Origin: CANJIV01 sp046330225
GTDB lineage: Bacteria > Actinomycetota > Thermoleophilia > Solirubrobacterales > Solirubrobacteraceae
Reading direction: 5' to 3'
DNA length: 64,000 nucleotides
Assembly (NCBI GenBank): GCA_046330225.1
Contig: JAXLTD010000004.1
Coordinates: forward strand, 124,001 to 188,000
A program made the position numbers and the translations under genes. Positions 38,301-46,783 of the stretch are shown piece by piece (position 1 is the first letter of the stretch; each line of letters opens with the position of its first letter). The notes beneath the pieces are model-generated. The model saw only the letters and a list, made by a program, of their open reading frames with translations, was not told the DNA's origin and searched no databases.

Positions 38301-38714
38301 CTAGAAGTCCATCGGCCAGACTTGGTCCGCCGCGAGGGCGGCCGTGAAGCGCTCGAGCTCCTCTTCCATGTTCGCCCGCATGAGGTGCTTGAGGTCGCGG
38401 ACGAGGACCTGGAGGCCGCGGTCCAAGGCGGCGTCGAGCCGCTCGACGGCCTCCGGCGCGAAGGTGCCCTCGCGCTCCCACCAGCACTCGGGACACTGGA
38501 GGGTGAGCTGCCACCGGTCGGCGTCGGCCTCCTCCCAGCTGACCGGCTGGACGAGCGTCGATCCGCAGCTGCCGCACTCATCCAGCGGGGGGACGGCACG
38601 CGGCGCCGGCCGGGCCTCGAGGCCGGCCTCGCCGAAGTAGACGACGTCGATCGTCTTGCCGCTCGGGAGCTGAACGCGGCGGGAGGAGGATTGGCTGTTG
38701 CGGCGGGATTTCAT
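38301..38714 (-). CDS. Zinc-ribbon hypothetical protein
   Basis: A 137 aa protein with two Cys pairs, 'CGSCGS' (about 46-51) and 'CPECWWE' (about 73-79), which should bind zinc, an Arg/Ser-rich N-terminus and an acidic/Leu helical C-terminus with 'LQVLVRDLKHLMRANMEEEL'. It is transcribed against its neighbours and diverges from tatA. The function is unknown; a nucleic-acid or protein-binding role would fit the ribbon. Confidence 0.68.
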   Translation of the reverse strand: MKSRRNSQSSSRRVQLPSGKTIDVVYFGEAGLEARPAPRAVPPLDECGSCGSTLVQPVSWEEADADRWQLTLQCPECWWEREGTFAPEAVERLDAALDRGLQVLVRDLKHLMRANMEEELERFTAALAADQVWPMDF

Positions 38715-38844
38715 GGCGGCCTCTGACGCCCCCGTGTATCGGTCGCACCCCCCTCGCACTTGAACCCCGAACGCACGCAGGCCGGCTGGCTGGACGGGTG
38801 TTTGGCGCTACGCTGTGGCCCACCCCGATCCCGGAGTCCGCCTC

Positions 38845-39129
38845 ATGCCGAACGTCGGCCCGCTCGAAATCGCCATCGTCCTCGTGATCGTCCTCCTGAT
38901 CTTCGGGCCCAAGCGCCTGCCCGGGCTCGGAAAGCAGCTCGGAACGGGCATGCGCGAGTTCAAGGATTCGATCTCCGGCAAGTCCGACGACGACGAGAGC
39001 CGGCGCGACTCGGAGCCGGCTCCCGAGCTGGCCGCTGCGCCCGAGCCGGCGGCGCCCGAGGCACCGCCCGCGCAGCCCGCCGAGCCCGCCGAGTCCGCGG
39101 AGGACCGGGTCTCGGGCCCGCGCGCCTAG
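38845..39129 (+). CDS. tatA: Sec-independent translocase TatA
   Basis: A 94 aa protein with the TatA layout: a single membrane helix ('PLEIAIVLVIVLLIFGPKRLP', about 6-26), the FGPKRLP hinge, an amphipathic helix (GLGKQLGTGMREFK) and a Pro/Glu-rich tail. It forms the pore part of the Tat pathway. ATG start with GGAG upstream, about 30 bases after a TACGCT -10 (38809-38814). Confidence 0.93.
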   Translation: MPNVGPLEIAIVLVIVLLIFGPKRLPGLGKQLGTGMREFKDSISGKSDDDESRRDSEPAPELAAAPEPAAPEAPPAQPAEPAESAEDRVSGPRA

Positions 39130-39165
39130 GTCCGCGCCCGGCCCGCGTCCGCCGGAACTGCCGCG

Positions 39166-40236
39166 ATGGCCACGACACTGCGCCCCGTCAGCCATGAGGA
39201 CCGCCTGAGCCTCGTCGAGCATCTCGACGAGCTCCGATCCCGCCTCATCATCTGCATCGCGGCCTTCGGGGTGGCGTTTGCGTTCTGCATCTGGCAGGAC
39301 GACGCGATCCTGAAGATCATCAACCAGCCGCTGGTGGAGTCGGCGTCCACCTCGACGAGCGGAAGCGGCGGAGGGCGGCTGGAGCAGGCGGCGCGCTCAC
39401 AGGTCAAGCTCCGCGCGGCGCTCACGGCGAGCGCGCAGGCGGCGCTGGTCATCGCCCGCACCGACAAGGGGCTGACGCCGGCGGGCCGGGCGGCGCTGCT
39501 GCGCGCCGCCAAAGCTCAGGCGGCCGCGATCAAGGACCTCCCCAAGGCTGTGCCCGAGCGCCAGCCGGTCACCCTGGGGGTCGGCGAGCCGTTCACCACG
39601 ACCCTGACCGTCTCGGCCTGGTTCGCGCTCCTGATCTCGCTCCCGCTCATCCTCTACCAGCTCTACGCGTTCATCCTGCCGGCCTTCACGCCCCGGGAGC
39701 GCAAGGTCGCCACGCCGCTGCTCCTGATGGTGCCCGTGCTGTTCATCTGCGGCGTCGTGTTCGGCTACTTCGTCGTCGTCCCGCCGGCCGTGCGCTTCCT
39801 CCAGAACTTCAACGACTCCTCGTTCGACATCCTCGTTCAGGCTCGCGACTACTACAAGTTCGTGATCATGGCCCTGCTGGGAATGGGGCTCCTGTTCCAG
39901 ATCCCCGTCGGGATTCTCGCGCTCACGCGGCTCGGGATCGTGACGCCGCGGCAACTGCGCAAGAACCGCCGCTATGCGCTGCTGATCGTCGCGGTCGTCG
40001 CCATGCTGCTGCCCGGCACCGACCCCATCACGATGCTCATCTCGATGGTGCCGCTCCTCGTCCTCTTCGAGGGAAGTATCATCCTGGCCTCGGTCCTCGA
40101 TCGCCGTCGCCCCGCGGACGACGAGGAAGACGACGAGGCCGAGCTGCACCCGGGGGACGACGGCCTTCCCGACCTGCCTCCGCTTCCTGACGACGAGTTC
40201 GACCCGGACCCCGACGCCCGCACTCCCCACGACTGA
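39166..40236 (+). CDS. tatC: Sec-independent translocase TatC, with enlarged first loop
   Basis: A 356 aa protein with six membrane segments and the TatC core 'SLVEHLDELRSRL' (15-27), 'ILYQLYAFILPAFTPRERK' and 'PGTDPITMLISMVPLL'. It binds Tat signal peptides. The first external loop has an extra Ala/Arg-rich helical stretch of about 75 residues (57-132) compared with E. coli TatC, and the C-terminal tail is long and acidic. It follows tatA by 36 bases. Likely clients here are the Rieske and DUF1501 proteins. Confidence 0.93.
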   Translation: MATTLRPVSHEDRLSLVEHLDELRSRLIICIAAFGVAFAFCIWQDDAILKIINQPLVESASTSTSGSGGGRLEQAARSQVKLRAALTASAQAALVIARTDKGLTPAGRAALLRAAKAQAAAIKDLPKAVPERQPVTLGVGEPFTTTLTVSAWFALLISLPLILYQLYAFILPAFTPRERKVATPLLLMVPVLFICGVVFGYFVVVPPAVRFLQNFNDSSFDILVQARDYYKFVIMALLGMGLLFQIPVGILALTRLGIVTPRQLRKNRRYALLIVAVVAMLLPGTDPITMLISMVPLLVLFEGSIILASVLDRRRPADDEEDDEAELHPGDDGLPDLPPLPDDEFDPDPDARTPHD

Positions 40237-40967
40237 TGCTGTTCGACCTCAGAGGCCGCGGCCGGCGCCGCACCGTCCAGATCATCTACCTCAGCCTCGC
40301 GATCCTCATGGGCGGCGGGCTGATCTTCTTCGGGATCGGCGGGAGCGTGTCGGGCGGCCTGTTCGACGCCCTGGGCATCGGCGGGGGCTCGGACAGCACG
40401 TCGAGCACGTTCGAGAAGCAGGAGAAGACGCTCCAGAAGCGGGTGACGGCCAGCCCGCAGAACGCGGTCGCCTGGGCCGAGCTCGCCCGCGTGCGCTACC
40501 AGATCGCCGGGCAGGGGAAGAACTACGACCAGCAGACCGGCCAGTTCACCGCCGACGGCAAGAAGGAGCTCGCGAAGGTGTCGCAGGCCTGGCAGCGCTA
40601 CCTCGCGCTCGATCCCAAGAGCCCTGACGCCAACGTCGCGAGCCTGATGCTCCAGGCCTACGGCCCGGCCGGGCTGAACGACCCGGCCAAGGCCGCGGCG
40701 GCCGCCGAGATCGTGACCACCGTGCGCCCGAGCGCGAACAGCTTCTTCCAGCTCGCGGTGTTCGCCTACCTGGCCGGCCAGACCCGCAAGGCGGAGCTGG
40801 CCTCCAAGAAGGCCATCGAGCTCACGCCCAAGGACCAGCGCGCGACGGTCAAGGCGCAGCTCGAACAGGCCAAGCAGCAGGCGAGCAGCGCGTCGGGCGC
40901 CACGGGCGCCGCCGGCGGCACCGGCGCCGGCGGCACCGGCGCCGGCGGGACTGCCACCGGGCCCTGA
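40236..40967 (+). CDS. Membrane-anchored TPR-like protein
   Basis: A 243 aa protein with one N-terminal membrane helix (about 15-33), a Gly/Ser spacer, then a helical region whose pieces 'NAVAWAELARVRYQIAGQGK' and 'KAELASKKAIELTPKDQRA' resemble tetratricopeptide repeats, and a tail of GTGAGG repeats. It probably scaffolds proteins outside the membrane. The ATG overlaps the tatC stop by one base. Confidence 0.72.
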   Translation: MLFDLRGRGRRRTVQIIYLSLAILMGGGLIFFGIGGSVSGGLFDALGIGGGSDSTSSTFEKQEKTLQKRVTASPQNAVAWAELARVRYQIAGQGKNYDQQTGQFTADGKKELAKVSQAWQRYLALDPKSPDANVASLMLQAYGPAGLNDPAKAAAAAEIVTTVRPSANSFFQLAVFAYLAGQTRKAELASKKAIELTPKDQRATVKAQLEQAKQQASSASGATGAAGGTGAGGTGAGGTATGP

Positions 40968-41027
40968 CCCGGGCCGGCCCCCGCCGCCACGCCGGGCGCG
41001 CGGGGCCGCTACGATTCCGCCCTCGCC

Positions 41028-41100
41028 GGGCCGTTAGCTCAACTGGTAGAGCAGGGGCCTCTTAAGCCCAAGGTTGAAGGTTCGAGTCCTTCACGGCCCA
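41028..41100 (+). tRNA. tRNA-Lys (CTT)
   Basis: A 73-base cloverleaf: acceptor GGGCCGT/ACGGCCC, D arm GCTC...GAGC, anticodon loop CTCTTAA giving CTT, T arm GAAGG-TTCGAGT-CCTTC, discriminator A, CCA not encoded. The outer pair of the anticodon stem (27-43) is G-A, a mismatch. A TACGAT -10 lies at 41010-41015. Confidence 0.95.
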
Positions 41101-41140
41101 TCTGACCGGCTCGGACCCGCCCCGTCGGCCGGGGCGCTGC

Positions 41141-41146
41141 TAGCGT
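41141..41146 (+). promoter_or_regulatory. -10 element of the class IV aminotransferase gene, leaderless type
   Basis: TAGCGT, then seven bases, then ATG at 41154, with no ribosome site between. Confidence 0.4.
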
Positions 41147-41153
41147 GGGCGCC

Positions 41154-41927
41154 ATGCGCCTCGCCTCCCTCGACGGCACCGTGCTCCCCGCGGCTGACGC
41201 CGTCATCCCCGCCTCCGACGAGGGCTTCCTGCGCGGAGACGGCGTCTTCGAGGTCCTGCGCCTCTACGCCGGGCGGCCCGACGCCCACGACGCGCACCTG
41301 GACCGCATGGCCACGTCGGCGGCCAACCTTCGCCTGCCGTTCGACGGCGAGGCCGTGCGGGCGGACGTCGCCGCGCTGCTGGCCGCCGCCGAGCCCGGCG
41401 ACGCCGTGCTGCGGCTCGTCGTCACGCGCGGCGGGCATCGCCTCGCCGTGATCGAGCCGCTGCCGGCCATGGCCTCCGTGATCCGGCTCGGCTTCGTGAC
41501 CTATGCGCCCACGCGGATCCTCGACGGCGTGAAGTCGCTCTCCTATGCCGGCAACATGCTCGCCACTCGGCTGGCCAAGGAGCGCGGATTCGACGAGGCG
41601 CTCCTGCGCACCCCGCACGGCCGGATCCTCGAGGCGCCGACCTCGAGCTTCTTCTGGGTCGCCGGCGGGCAGGTGCGGACCCCGCCGCTCGACGACCACA
41701 TCCTCGCCTCGATCACGCGGGCGCGGGTCATCGAGCTCACGGGCGCCGTGGAGGCGCCGTGCACCGACGCGGACCTCGAGGAGGCCGACGAGGCGTTCCT
41801 CGCCTCGACGCTGCGCGAGGTGCAGCCGGTCGTCGCCGTCGAGGACCGCACGTACGCTGCCGGCGAGGTGGCGGCCGCGGCACGCGCGAAGCTGCGCGCC
41901 CGGATCGACGCCGAGCTGCCCGCCTGA
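41154..41927 (+). CDS. Aminotransferase class IV (fold type IV PLP enzyme)
   Basis: A 257 aa protein with 'PASDEGFLRGDGVFEVLRLY' (about 19-38), the PLP lysine in 'GVKSLSYAGNM', 'DEALLRTPHGRILEAPTSSFFW' and 'ASTLREVQPV', as in aminodeoxychorismate lyase, branched-chain and D-amino-acid aminotransferases. Substrate not determined. It overlaps the UDP-GlcNAc 2-epimerase gene by four bases and so belongs to the amino-sugar cluster's transcript. It may have a leaderless promoter. Confidence 0.83.
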   Translation: MRLASLDGTVLPAADAVIPASDEGFLRGDGVFEVLRLYAGRPDAHDAHLDRMATSAANLRLPFDGEAVRADVAALLAAAEPGDAVLRLVVTRGGHRLAVIEPLPAMASVIRLGFVTYAPTRILDGVKSLSYAGNMLATRLAKERGFDEALLRTPHGRILEAPTSSFFWVAGGQVRTPPLDDHILASITRARVIELTGAVEAPCTDADLEEADEAFLASTLREVQPVVAVEDRTYAAGEVAAAARAKLRARIDAELPA

Positions 41928-43027
41928 CTCGGAGCCGCGCCGTCGTCGTCCTGACCGTCATCGGGAACCGCCCGCAGTTCGTGAAGGCCGCGGCGGTGTC
42001 CGCGCGCCTGCGCGAGCGCGACACCGAGGTGCTCGTCCACACCGGCCAGCACTACGACGACGAGCTGTCGGACGTGTTCTTCCGGGAGCTCGGCCTCCCG
42101 CGCCCCGATCGGGAGCTCGGGATCGGCGGGGGGTCGAACACCGAGCAGACCGCGCGGCAGCTCGCCGCGCTCGGGCCGGTGGTGGCGGAGGTCGCGCCCG
42201 ACGCCGTCCTCGTCTACGGCGACACGAACTCCACACTGGCCGGCGGGCTGGCCGGAGCGCAGGCGGGCATCCCGGTCGCCCACGTCGAGGCGGGGATGCG
42301 CTCGTTCGACCGCACGATGCCCGAGGAGCTCAACCGCGTCCTCACCGACCACCTCTCGGCCCTCCTGCTCTGCCCGTCGGCGGCGGCCGTCGCGAACCTC
42401 GCCCGCGAGGGCGTGGCCGGACGCGTGCTCGAGGTCGGCGACGTGATGGTCGACGTGGCCCAGGCGGCGCAGCCGCGCGCGCGGGAGCGGACCGAGGTGC
42501 TCGCGGCGCACGGCGCTGCGGCAGGCGAGTACGTCCTCGCCACCGCCCACCGCGCCGGCACCGTCGACGACCCGGGCCGGCTCGCCGCGCTCGTGGCCGT
42601 GCTGGAGGCCGTGCCGGCCCCCGTGCTCCTGCCACTGCACCCCCGGACCCGGTCGCGTCTGGAGGCCGCCGGGCTGCTGGAGCGGCTGACTGGCGCAGGC
42701 GGCGTCCGGATCCTCCCGCCGCTCGGCTATCTGGACTTCACCGCGCTGCTCTGCCATGCGCGCGCCGTCCTCACCGACTCCGGCGGCGTGCAGAAGGAGG
42801 CCTATCTCGCCGGCGTCCCGTGCGTGACGCTGCGGACCAGCACCGAGTGGGTGGAGACGGTGACGACCGGCTGGAACGTCCTCGTGGGGCTCGACGCGGA
42901 GGCGGCGGCGTCCGCGATCCTGCGCCCGGCTCCGGACGCGCGGCCCGCCCTCTACGGGGACGGGCGGGCCGGCGAGCGGGTCGTGGCGGCGCTGCGCGGC
43001 GGCGCGGACGGCGGCGGCGACCCGTGA
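41924..43027 (+). CDS. wecB: UDP-N-acetylglucosamine 2-epimerase (non-hydrolysing)
   Basis: A 367 aa enzyme interconverting UDP-GlcNAc and UDP-ManNAc (or 2,3-diacetamido analogues). Motifs: 'TVIGNRPQFVKAAAVSARL', 'LVHTGQHYDDELSDVFF', 'HVEAGMRSFDRTMPEELNR', 'TDSGGVQKEAYLAGVPCVTL'. No ATG, GTG or TTG lies in frame near the conserved start; CTG at 41924 gives a four-base overlap (CTGA) with the upstream stop and is proposed as the start by translational coupling. Confidence 0.88.
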   Translation: MTRSRAVVVLTVIGNRPQFVKAAAVSARLRERDTEVLVHTGQHYDDELSDVFFRELGLPRPDRELGIGGGSNTEQTARQLAALGPVVAEVAPDAVLVYGDTNSTLAGGLAGAQAGIPVAHVEAGMRSFDRTMPEELNRVLTDHLSALLLCPSAAAVANLAREGVAGRVLEVGDVMVDVAQAAQPRARERTEVLAAHGAAAGEYVLATAHRAGTVDDPGRLAALVAVLEAVPAPVLLPLHPRTRSRLEAAGLLERLTGAGGVRILPPLGYLDFTALLCHARAVLTDSGGVQKEAYLAGVPCVTLRTSTEWVETVTTGWNVLVGLDAEAAASAILRPAPDARPALYGDGRAGERVVAALRGGADGGGDP

Positions 43028-43058
43028 CGGCGGCGGCGGCGCGTAGGATCACCCGCTC

Positions 43059-44309
43059 ATGACGATCGGCATCGTTGGCCTCGGCTACGTCGGCCTGCCG
43101 CTGGCCGTCGCCTTTGCGGAGGCCGGCGAGCGGGTCGTGGGCGTCGACCGCTCCGCGGAGCGCGTCGCAGCGCTGCGCGCCGGGCACTCGCACGTGGAGG
43201 ATGTGCCCGACGAGCGGCTCGCCGCGCTCTCCGCCCAGATCGAGATCGCCGACGGCTACGCGGCGCTCACCGCCGCCGATGCGATCCTCATCTGCGTCCC
43301 CACCCCCTTGAGCGCGAACCGCGAGCCCGACCTCGGCCCGCTCGACGCGGCCGCGGCCGACCTCGGCCGGGTTCTGCGGGCCGGGCAGCTCGTGGCGCTC
43401 GAGTCCACGACGTACCCCGGGACGACGCGGGAGCGGCTCGCGCCCGCGCTCGAGGCCGGCTCCGGGCTGCGCGCCGGGACCGACTTCGCCCTCGCCTACT
43501 CCCCCGAGCGCGTCGACCCGGGCCGGGCCGACCACACTGTGCGGACCACGCCGAAGGTGGTCGGCGGCCTCACTCCGGCCTGCACCGAGCGGGCGGTGGC
43601 GGCGTACCGGACGATCGTCGATGACGTCGTCGCCGTCTCGACGCCGGAGGTTGCGGAGCTGAGCAAGCTGCTGGAGAACATCTTCCGGTCCGTGAACATC
43701 GCGCTCGTGAACGAGCTCGCGATCCTCGCGCACCGCATGGGGATCGACATCTGGGAGGTCGTCGACGCGGCGGCGACGAAGCCCTTCGGCTTCATGCCGT
43801 TTCAGCCGGGCCCGGGGATGGGCGGCCATTGCCTCCCGGTGGACCCCTTCTATCTTGCGTGGCGCGCCCGCGAGTACGACTTCCCGACCGAGTTCGTCGA
43901 GCTGGCCGGCAAGGTCAACCAGGAGATGCCGCAGTTCTGCGTCGAACGGGTGGCGCGGGCGCTCAACGATGCCGGCTCCGCCGTGCGGGGCGCCGACGTG
44001 CTCGTGCTGGGCGTCGCCTACAAGCCCGGCGTGGCCGACACTCGGGAGAGCCCGGCGCTGAAGATCATCGCCGGCCTGCTCGAGCGCGGCGCGGCGGTGT
44101 CGTACCACGATCCGCACGTCCCGGACCTGCCCCGGGCCGGACTGCACAGCCGTCCGCTCGACGCGGCGCTGGCGGCCGCCGACATCGCCGTCGTTGTCAC
44201 CGCCCACCCGGAGCTCGACTACGCGGACATCGCCTCGCGCGTGCCGCGGCTGCTCGACCTGCGCGGCGTCACCCGGGGCATCGACGCGGCCGGGGTGGAG
44301 CGGCTGTGA
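43059..44309 (+). CDS. UDP-N-acetyl-sugar 6-dehydrogenase (WecC/WbpA-type)
   Basis: A 416 aa NAD-dependent dehydrogenase: N-terminal Rossmann 'VGLGYVGLPLAVAFAEAG', 'SPERVDPG', central 'NIFRSVNIALVNELAILAH', catalytic Cys in 'GGHCLPVDPFYL', C-terminal 'VLGVAYKPGVADTRESPAL'. It oxidises C6 of UDP-GlcNAc or UDP-ManNAc to the uronic acid. ATG start; a TAGGAT stands nine bases upstream, possibly an internal promoter. Its end overlaps the next gene by four bases. Confidence 0.88.
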   Translation: MTIGIVGLGYVGLPLAVAFAEAGERVVGVDRSAERVAALRAGHSHVEDVPDERLAALSAQIEIADGYAALTAADAILICVPTPLSANREPDLGPLDAAAADLGRVLRAGQLVALESTTYPGTTRERLAPALEAGSGLRAGTDFALAYSPERVDPGRADHTVRTTPKVVGGLTPACTERAVAAYRTIVDDVVAVSTPEVAELSKLLENIFRSVNIALVNELAILAHRMGIDIWEVVDAAATKPFGFMPFQPGPGMGGHCLPVDPFYLAWRAREYDFPTEFVELAGKVNQEMPQFCVERVARALNDAGSAVRGADVLVLGVAYKPGVADTRESPALKIIAGLLERGAAVSYHDPHVPDLPRAGLHSRPLDAALAAADIAVVVTAHPELDYADIASRVPRLLDLRGVTRGIDAAGVERL

Positions 44310-45319
44310 GCGGCCCCGTGCGCATCGGCGTCGTCGGCCTCGGGTACTGGGGCCCGAACCTCGCCCGCAACTTCGCGGCACTGCCCGGAAGCGAGCTGGC
44401 CTGGTGCTGCGACGGCGACCCCGCGGCCCGCGACCGGTTCGCCGCCGCGTTCCGCGGCACGCAGTTCACGGCCGATCTCGACGACCTGCTCGCCGATGAG
44501 CGCCTCGATGCCGTGGCCCTGGCGACGCCCGTGCCGACGCACGCCGCGCTCGCGGAGCGCGTCCTGGCGGCGGGCAAGCACTGCTTTGTGGAGAAGCCGC
44601 TCGCGCAGACCGTGGCCGACGCAGAGCGGACGGTCGCGGCCGCCGCGGCCGCCGGCCGGATCCTGATGGTGGGCCACCTGCTCGAGTACCACCCGGGCCT
44701 GCGGAAGCTGAAGGAGCTTGCTGACGCCGGGGAACTCGGCGACATCCACTACATCTACGGCAACCGCCTGAATCTCGGCAAGCTGCGGGCAGAAGAGAAC
44801 GCGCTGTGGAGCCTCGGGGCGCACGACGTGTCGGTCCTGCTCGCGCTCGCGGGCGAGGAGCCGTTCGAGGTGCAGGCCCGGGGCGAGTCCTACATGCGCC
44901 CCGGGGTCGAGGACGTCGTGTTCTGCTTCCTGCGCTTCCCCAGCGGCCTGGCTGCCCACCTGCACCTGTCGTGGCTCGACCCGCACAAGGAGCGCCGCTT
45001 CACGGTCGTGGGGTCCCGGCGGATGGCCACGTTCGACGACATGGCCCTCGAGGGGAAGCTCACCGTCTACGACAAGGGCTTCGACGAGGACGCGAGCAGC
45101 TACGGGGAGTACATCACGCGCTCCGGGGACATCTGGAGCCCGCAGATCCCCAACGCCGAGCCGCTGCGCCTGGAGTGCGAGCACTTCGTCGCCTGCGTCC
45201 GGGGCGGTTTGGCGCCGCGCTCGGACGGGCAGAGCGGCCTGCGCGTCGTGCGCGTGCTCGAGGCGCTGCAGGCGTCGCTGGACGCCTCGGCCCGGAGGCC
45301 GGGTGCTGACGGCGTCTGA
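44306..45319 (+). CDS. Gfo/Idh/MocA oxidoreductase (WlbA/WbpB-like)
   Basis: A 337 aa protein with an N-terminal Rossmann domain ('IGVVGLGYWGPNLARNFAAL'), 'FVEKPLAQT' (the EKP motif) and a C-terminal sheet domain with 'SLGAHDVSVLLAL'. WlbA-type members oxidise C3 of UDP-GlcNAc-uronate. GTG start overlapping the dehydrogenase by four bases; the acyltransferase start lies inside its end. This order matches 2,3-diacetamido-uronic acid pathways. Confidence 0.83.
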   Translation: MSGPVRIGVVGLGYWGPNLARNFAALPGSELAWCCDGDPAARDRFAAAFRGTQFTADLDDLLADERLDAVALATPVPTHAALAERVLAAGKHCFVEKPLAQTVADAERTVAAAAAAGRILMVGHLLEYHPGLRKLKELADAGELGDIHYIYGNRLNLGKLRAEENALWSLGAHDVSVLLALAGEEPFEVQARGESYMRPGVEDVVFCFLRFPSGLAAHLHLSWLDPHKERRFTVVGSRRMATFDDMALEGKLTVYDKGFDEDASSYGEYITRSGDIWSPQIPNAEPLRLECEHFVACVRGGLAPRSDGQSGLRVVRVLEALQASLDASARRPGADGV

Positions 45320-46013
45320 CCGCGCGCCGGGACTGCTCCTCGGCCCCGGCGTCGCGCTCGGCGCCGACGTCAGCCTCGGCGCTCGCGTGACCATCCACGC
45401 CGGCACCGTCCTGGGCGACGGCGTCACGGTCCAGGATCACGCCGTGCTCGGCAAGGCGGCGAAGCTGTCCCCGGCGTCGACCGCGTCGCGGGCGCCGGCC
45501 GACCCGCTCGTCGTCGAGGCTGGCGCCGCGATCTGCGCCGGGGCGATCGTGTTCGCCGGGGCGCACATCGGCGCGGGCGCGATCGTTGGCGACCAGGCGT
45601 ACGTGCGCGAGCGGGCCGTCGTCGGCCCGGGCAGCGTGGTCGGCCGCGGAGTGACGGTGGACAACGACGTGCGGATCGGCGCCCGGGTCAAGCTCCAGAC
45701 CGGCGTGTACCTCACCGCCGGCTCGTCAGTGGAGGACGACGTCTTCGTCGGCCCCGGCGTCGTGACGACCAACGACGACACGATGGGGCGCCACCTGGCC
45801 GGCGAGCCGCTGCGCGGCGTCCGCCTGGGCCGCGCCTGCCGGGTCGGCGGCGGCGCCGTGCTCGTTCCGGGAGTGCAGGTCGGCGAGGAAGCCTACGTCG
45901 CGGCCGGAGCCGTCGTCACCGCCGACGTGGAGCCGCGGACGGTGGTCATGGGCGTGCCCGCGCGGGCCGTGCGGACCGTCGGGGACGAGGATCTCCTGGA
46001 GCGATGGCGCTGA
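45303..46013 (+). CDS. Hexapeptide-repeat N-acetyltransferase (WlbB/WbpD-like)
   Basis: A 236 aa left-handed beta-helix protein: many hexapeptide turns from 'LGPGVALGADVSLGARV' through 'VGPGSVVGRGVTVDNDVRIG', a loop with 'TTNDDTMGRH' and the closing 'VVMGVPARAVRTVG'. The best fit is the acyltransferase that acetylates the 3-amino group of UDP-GlcNAc(3N)A. GTG start overlapping the previous gene by 17 bases. The aminotransferase that would supply its substrate is not in the cluster. Confidence 0.83.
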   Translation: MLTASDRAPGLLLGPGVALGADVSLGARVTIHAGTVLGDGVTVQDHAVLGKAAKLSPASTASRAPADPLVVEAGAAICAGAIVFAGAHIGAGAIVGDQAYVRERAVVGPGSVVGRGVTVDNDVRIGARVKLQTGVYLTAGSSVEDDVFVGPGVVTTNDDTMGRHLAGEPLRGVRLGRACRVGGGAVLVPGVQVGEEAYVAAGAVVTADVEPRTVVMGVPARAVRTVGDEDLLERWR

Positions 46014-46732
46014 GGAACGGACTGCTGCCGTCCCGCCGCCGCCCGGCGCCCGTCGAGCTGCGCCCGGACCGCCTCACCTACGCCCTCGGTGCGGCCGCGG
46101 TCGGCACGGTGGCCGCCGTCGTGGGGACCGAGCTCGGGCGCGTGTGGCGCCGCGGGTCGGCGCCGCTGCCTGCCGATGCCGACGACGTGCTCCACGCCGC
46201 CGAAGAGGCGGCGCGCGAGACGGTCGAGGTCGCCGTCGAGGGCTACCGGGCCACGCCCCCGCGGGAGACCGCGCTCTTCAACCTGCTCGTCGCCTTCAGC
46301 GTCACGTTCGGGCTGGCCCGGACGAGCACGGCCGTCATCCGGCGCCGCGGCCGCTTCGGCCCGTTCCGGGACCTGAAGGTCGGCGACCGCCACATCCACC
46401 ACTTCGTGCCCGGGATCGTGCTGGCGTTCGGCTCCGGCTCGGCCGCGATTGTCACCCGCAACGAGGCGGCCGAGTCCTGGCTGGCCGTGCCGTTCGGCAT
46501 GGGGATGGCGATGACGCTGGACGAGTGGGCGCTGCTGCTCAAGCTCGAGGACGTCTACTGGAGCGAAGAGGGCATCGTGTCGCTCCAGGCCGGCGCGGGC
46601 ACGGCCGCCCTCCTGGGCGCCCTGGCCCTCAGCCGCCGGCTGCTGCGCCGTGGCGAGGCCGAGGTGCTCCCCGCGCCCATCGCGCCGGGCGGCGGCGGCT
46701 CCGCGGGCCCCTCCGCCCCGCCTGGCGCCTAG
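46004..46732 (+). CDS. Integral membrane protein, unknown function
   Basis: A 242 aa protein with four to five membrane segments. Conserved-looking features are 'KVGDRHIHHFVPGIVLAFGSG' (His-rich) and 'GMGMAMTLDEWALLLKLEDVYW' (acidic), as in a family of actinobacterial membrane proteins without assigned function. The His and acidic residues could bind metal, but this is a guess. ATG start overlapping the acyltransferase by ten bases. Confidence 0.65.
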   Translation: MALRNGLLPSRRRPAPVELRPDRLTYALGAAAVGTVAAVVGTELGRVWRRGSAPLPADADDVLHAAEEAARETVEVAVEGYRATPPRETALFNLLVAFSVTFGLARTSTAVIRRRGRFGPFRDLKVGDRHIHHFVPGIVLAFGSGSAAIVTRNEAAESWLAVPFGMGMAMTLDEWALLLKLEDVYWSEEGIVSLQAGAGTAALLGALALSRRLLRRGEAEVLPAPIAPGGGGSAGPSAPPGA

Positions 46733-46771
46733 CCGCCGCATCCGCGGTTTCGCGGTCGCGGGCCGAGCATC

Positions 46772-46777
46772 TAGAGT
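46772..46777 (+). promoter_or_regulatory. -10 element of the RDD gene, leaderless type
   Basis: TAGAGT, then six bases, then ATG at 46784. Confidence 0.4.
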
Positions 46778-46783
46778 GCGGGC

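Noticed and set aside
41028..41100. tRNA-Lys as a possible pseudo-tRNA because of the G-A pair at 27-43
   Set aside because: All other stems pair, the loops are normal and a promoter-like box precedes it; one mismatch at the stem end is tolerated.
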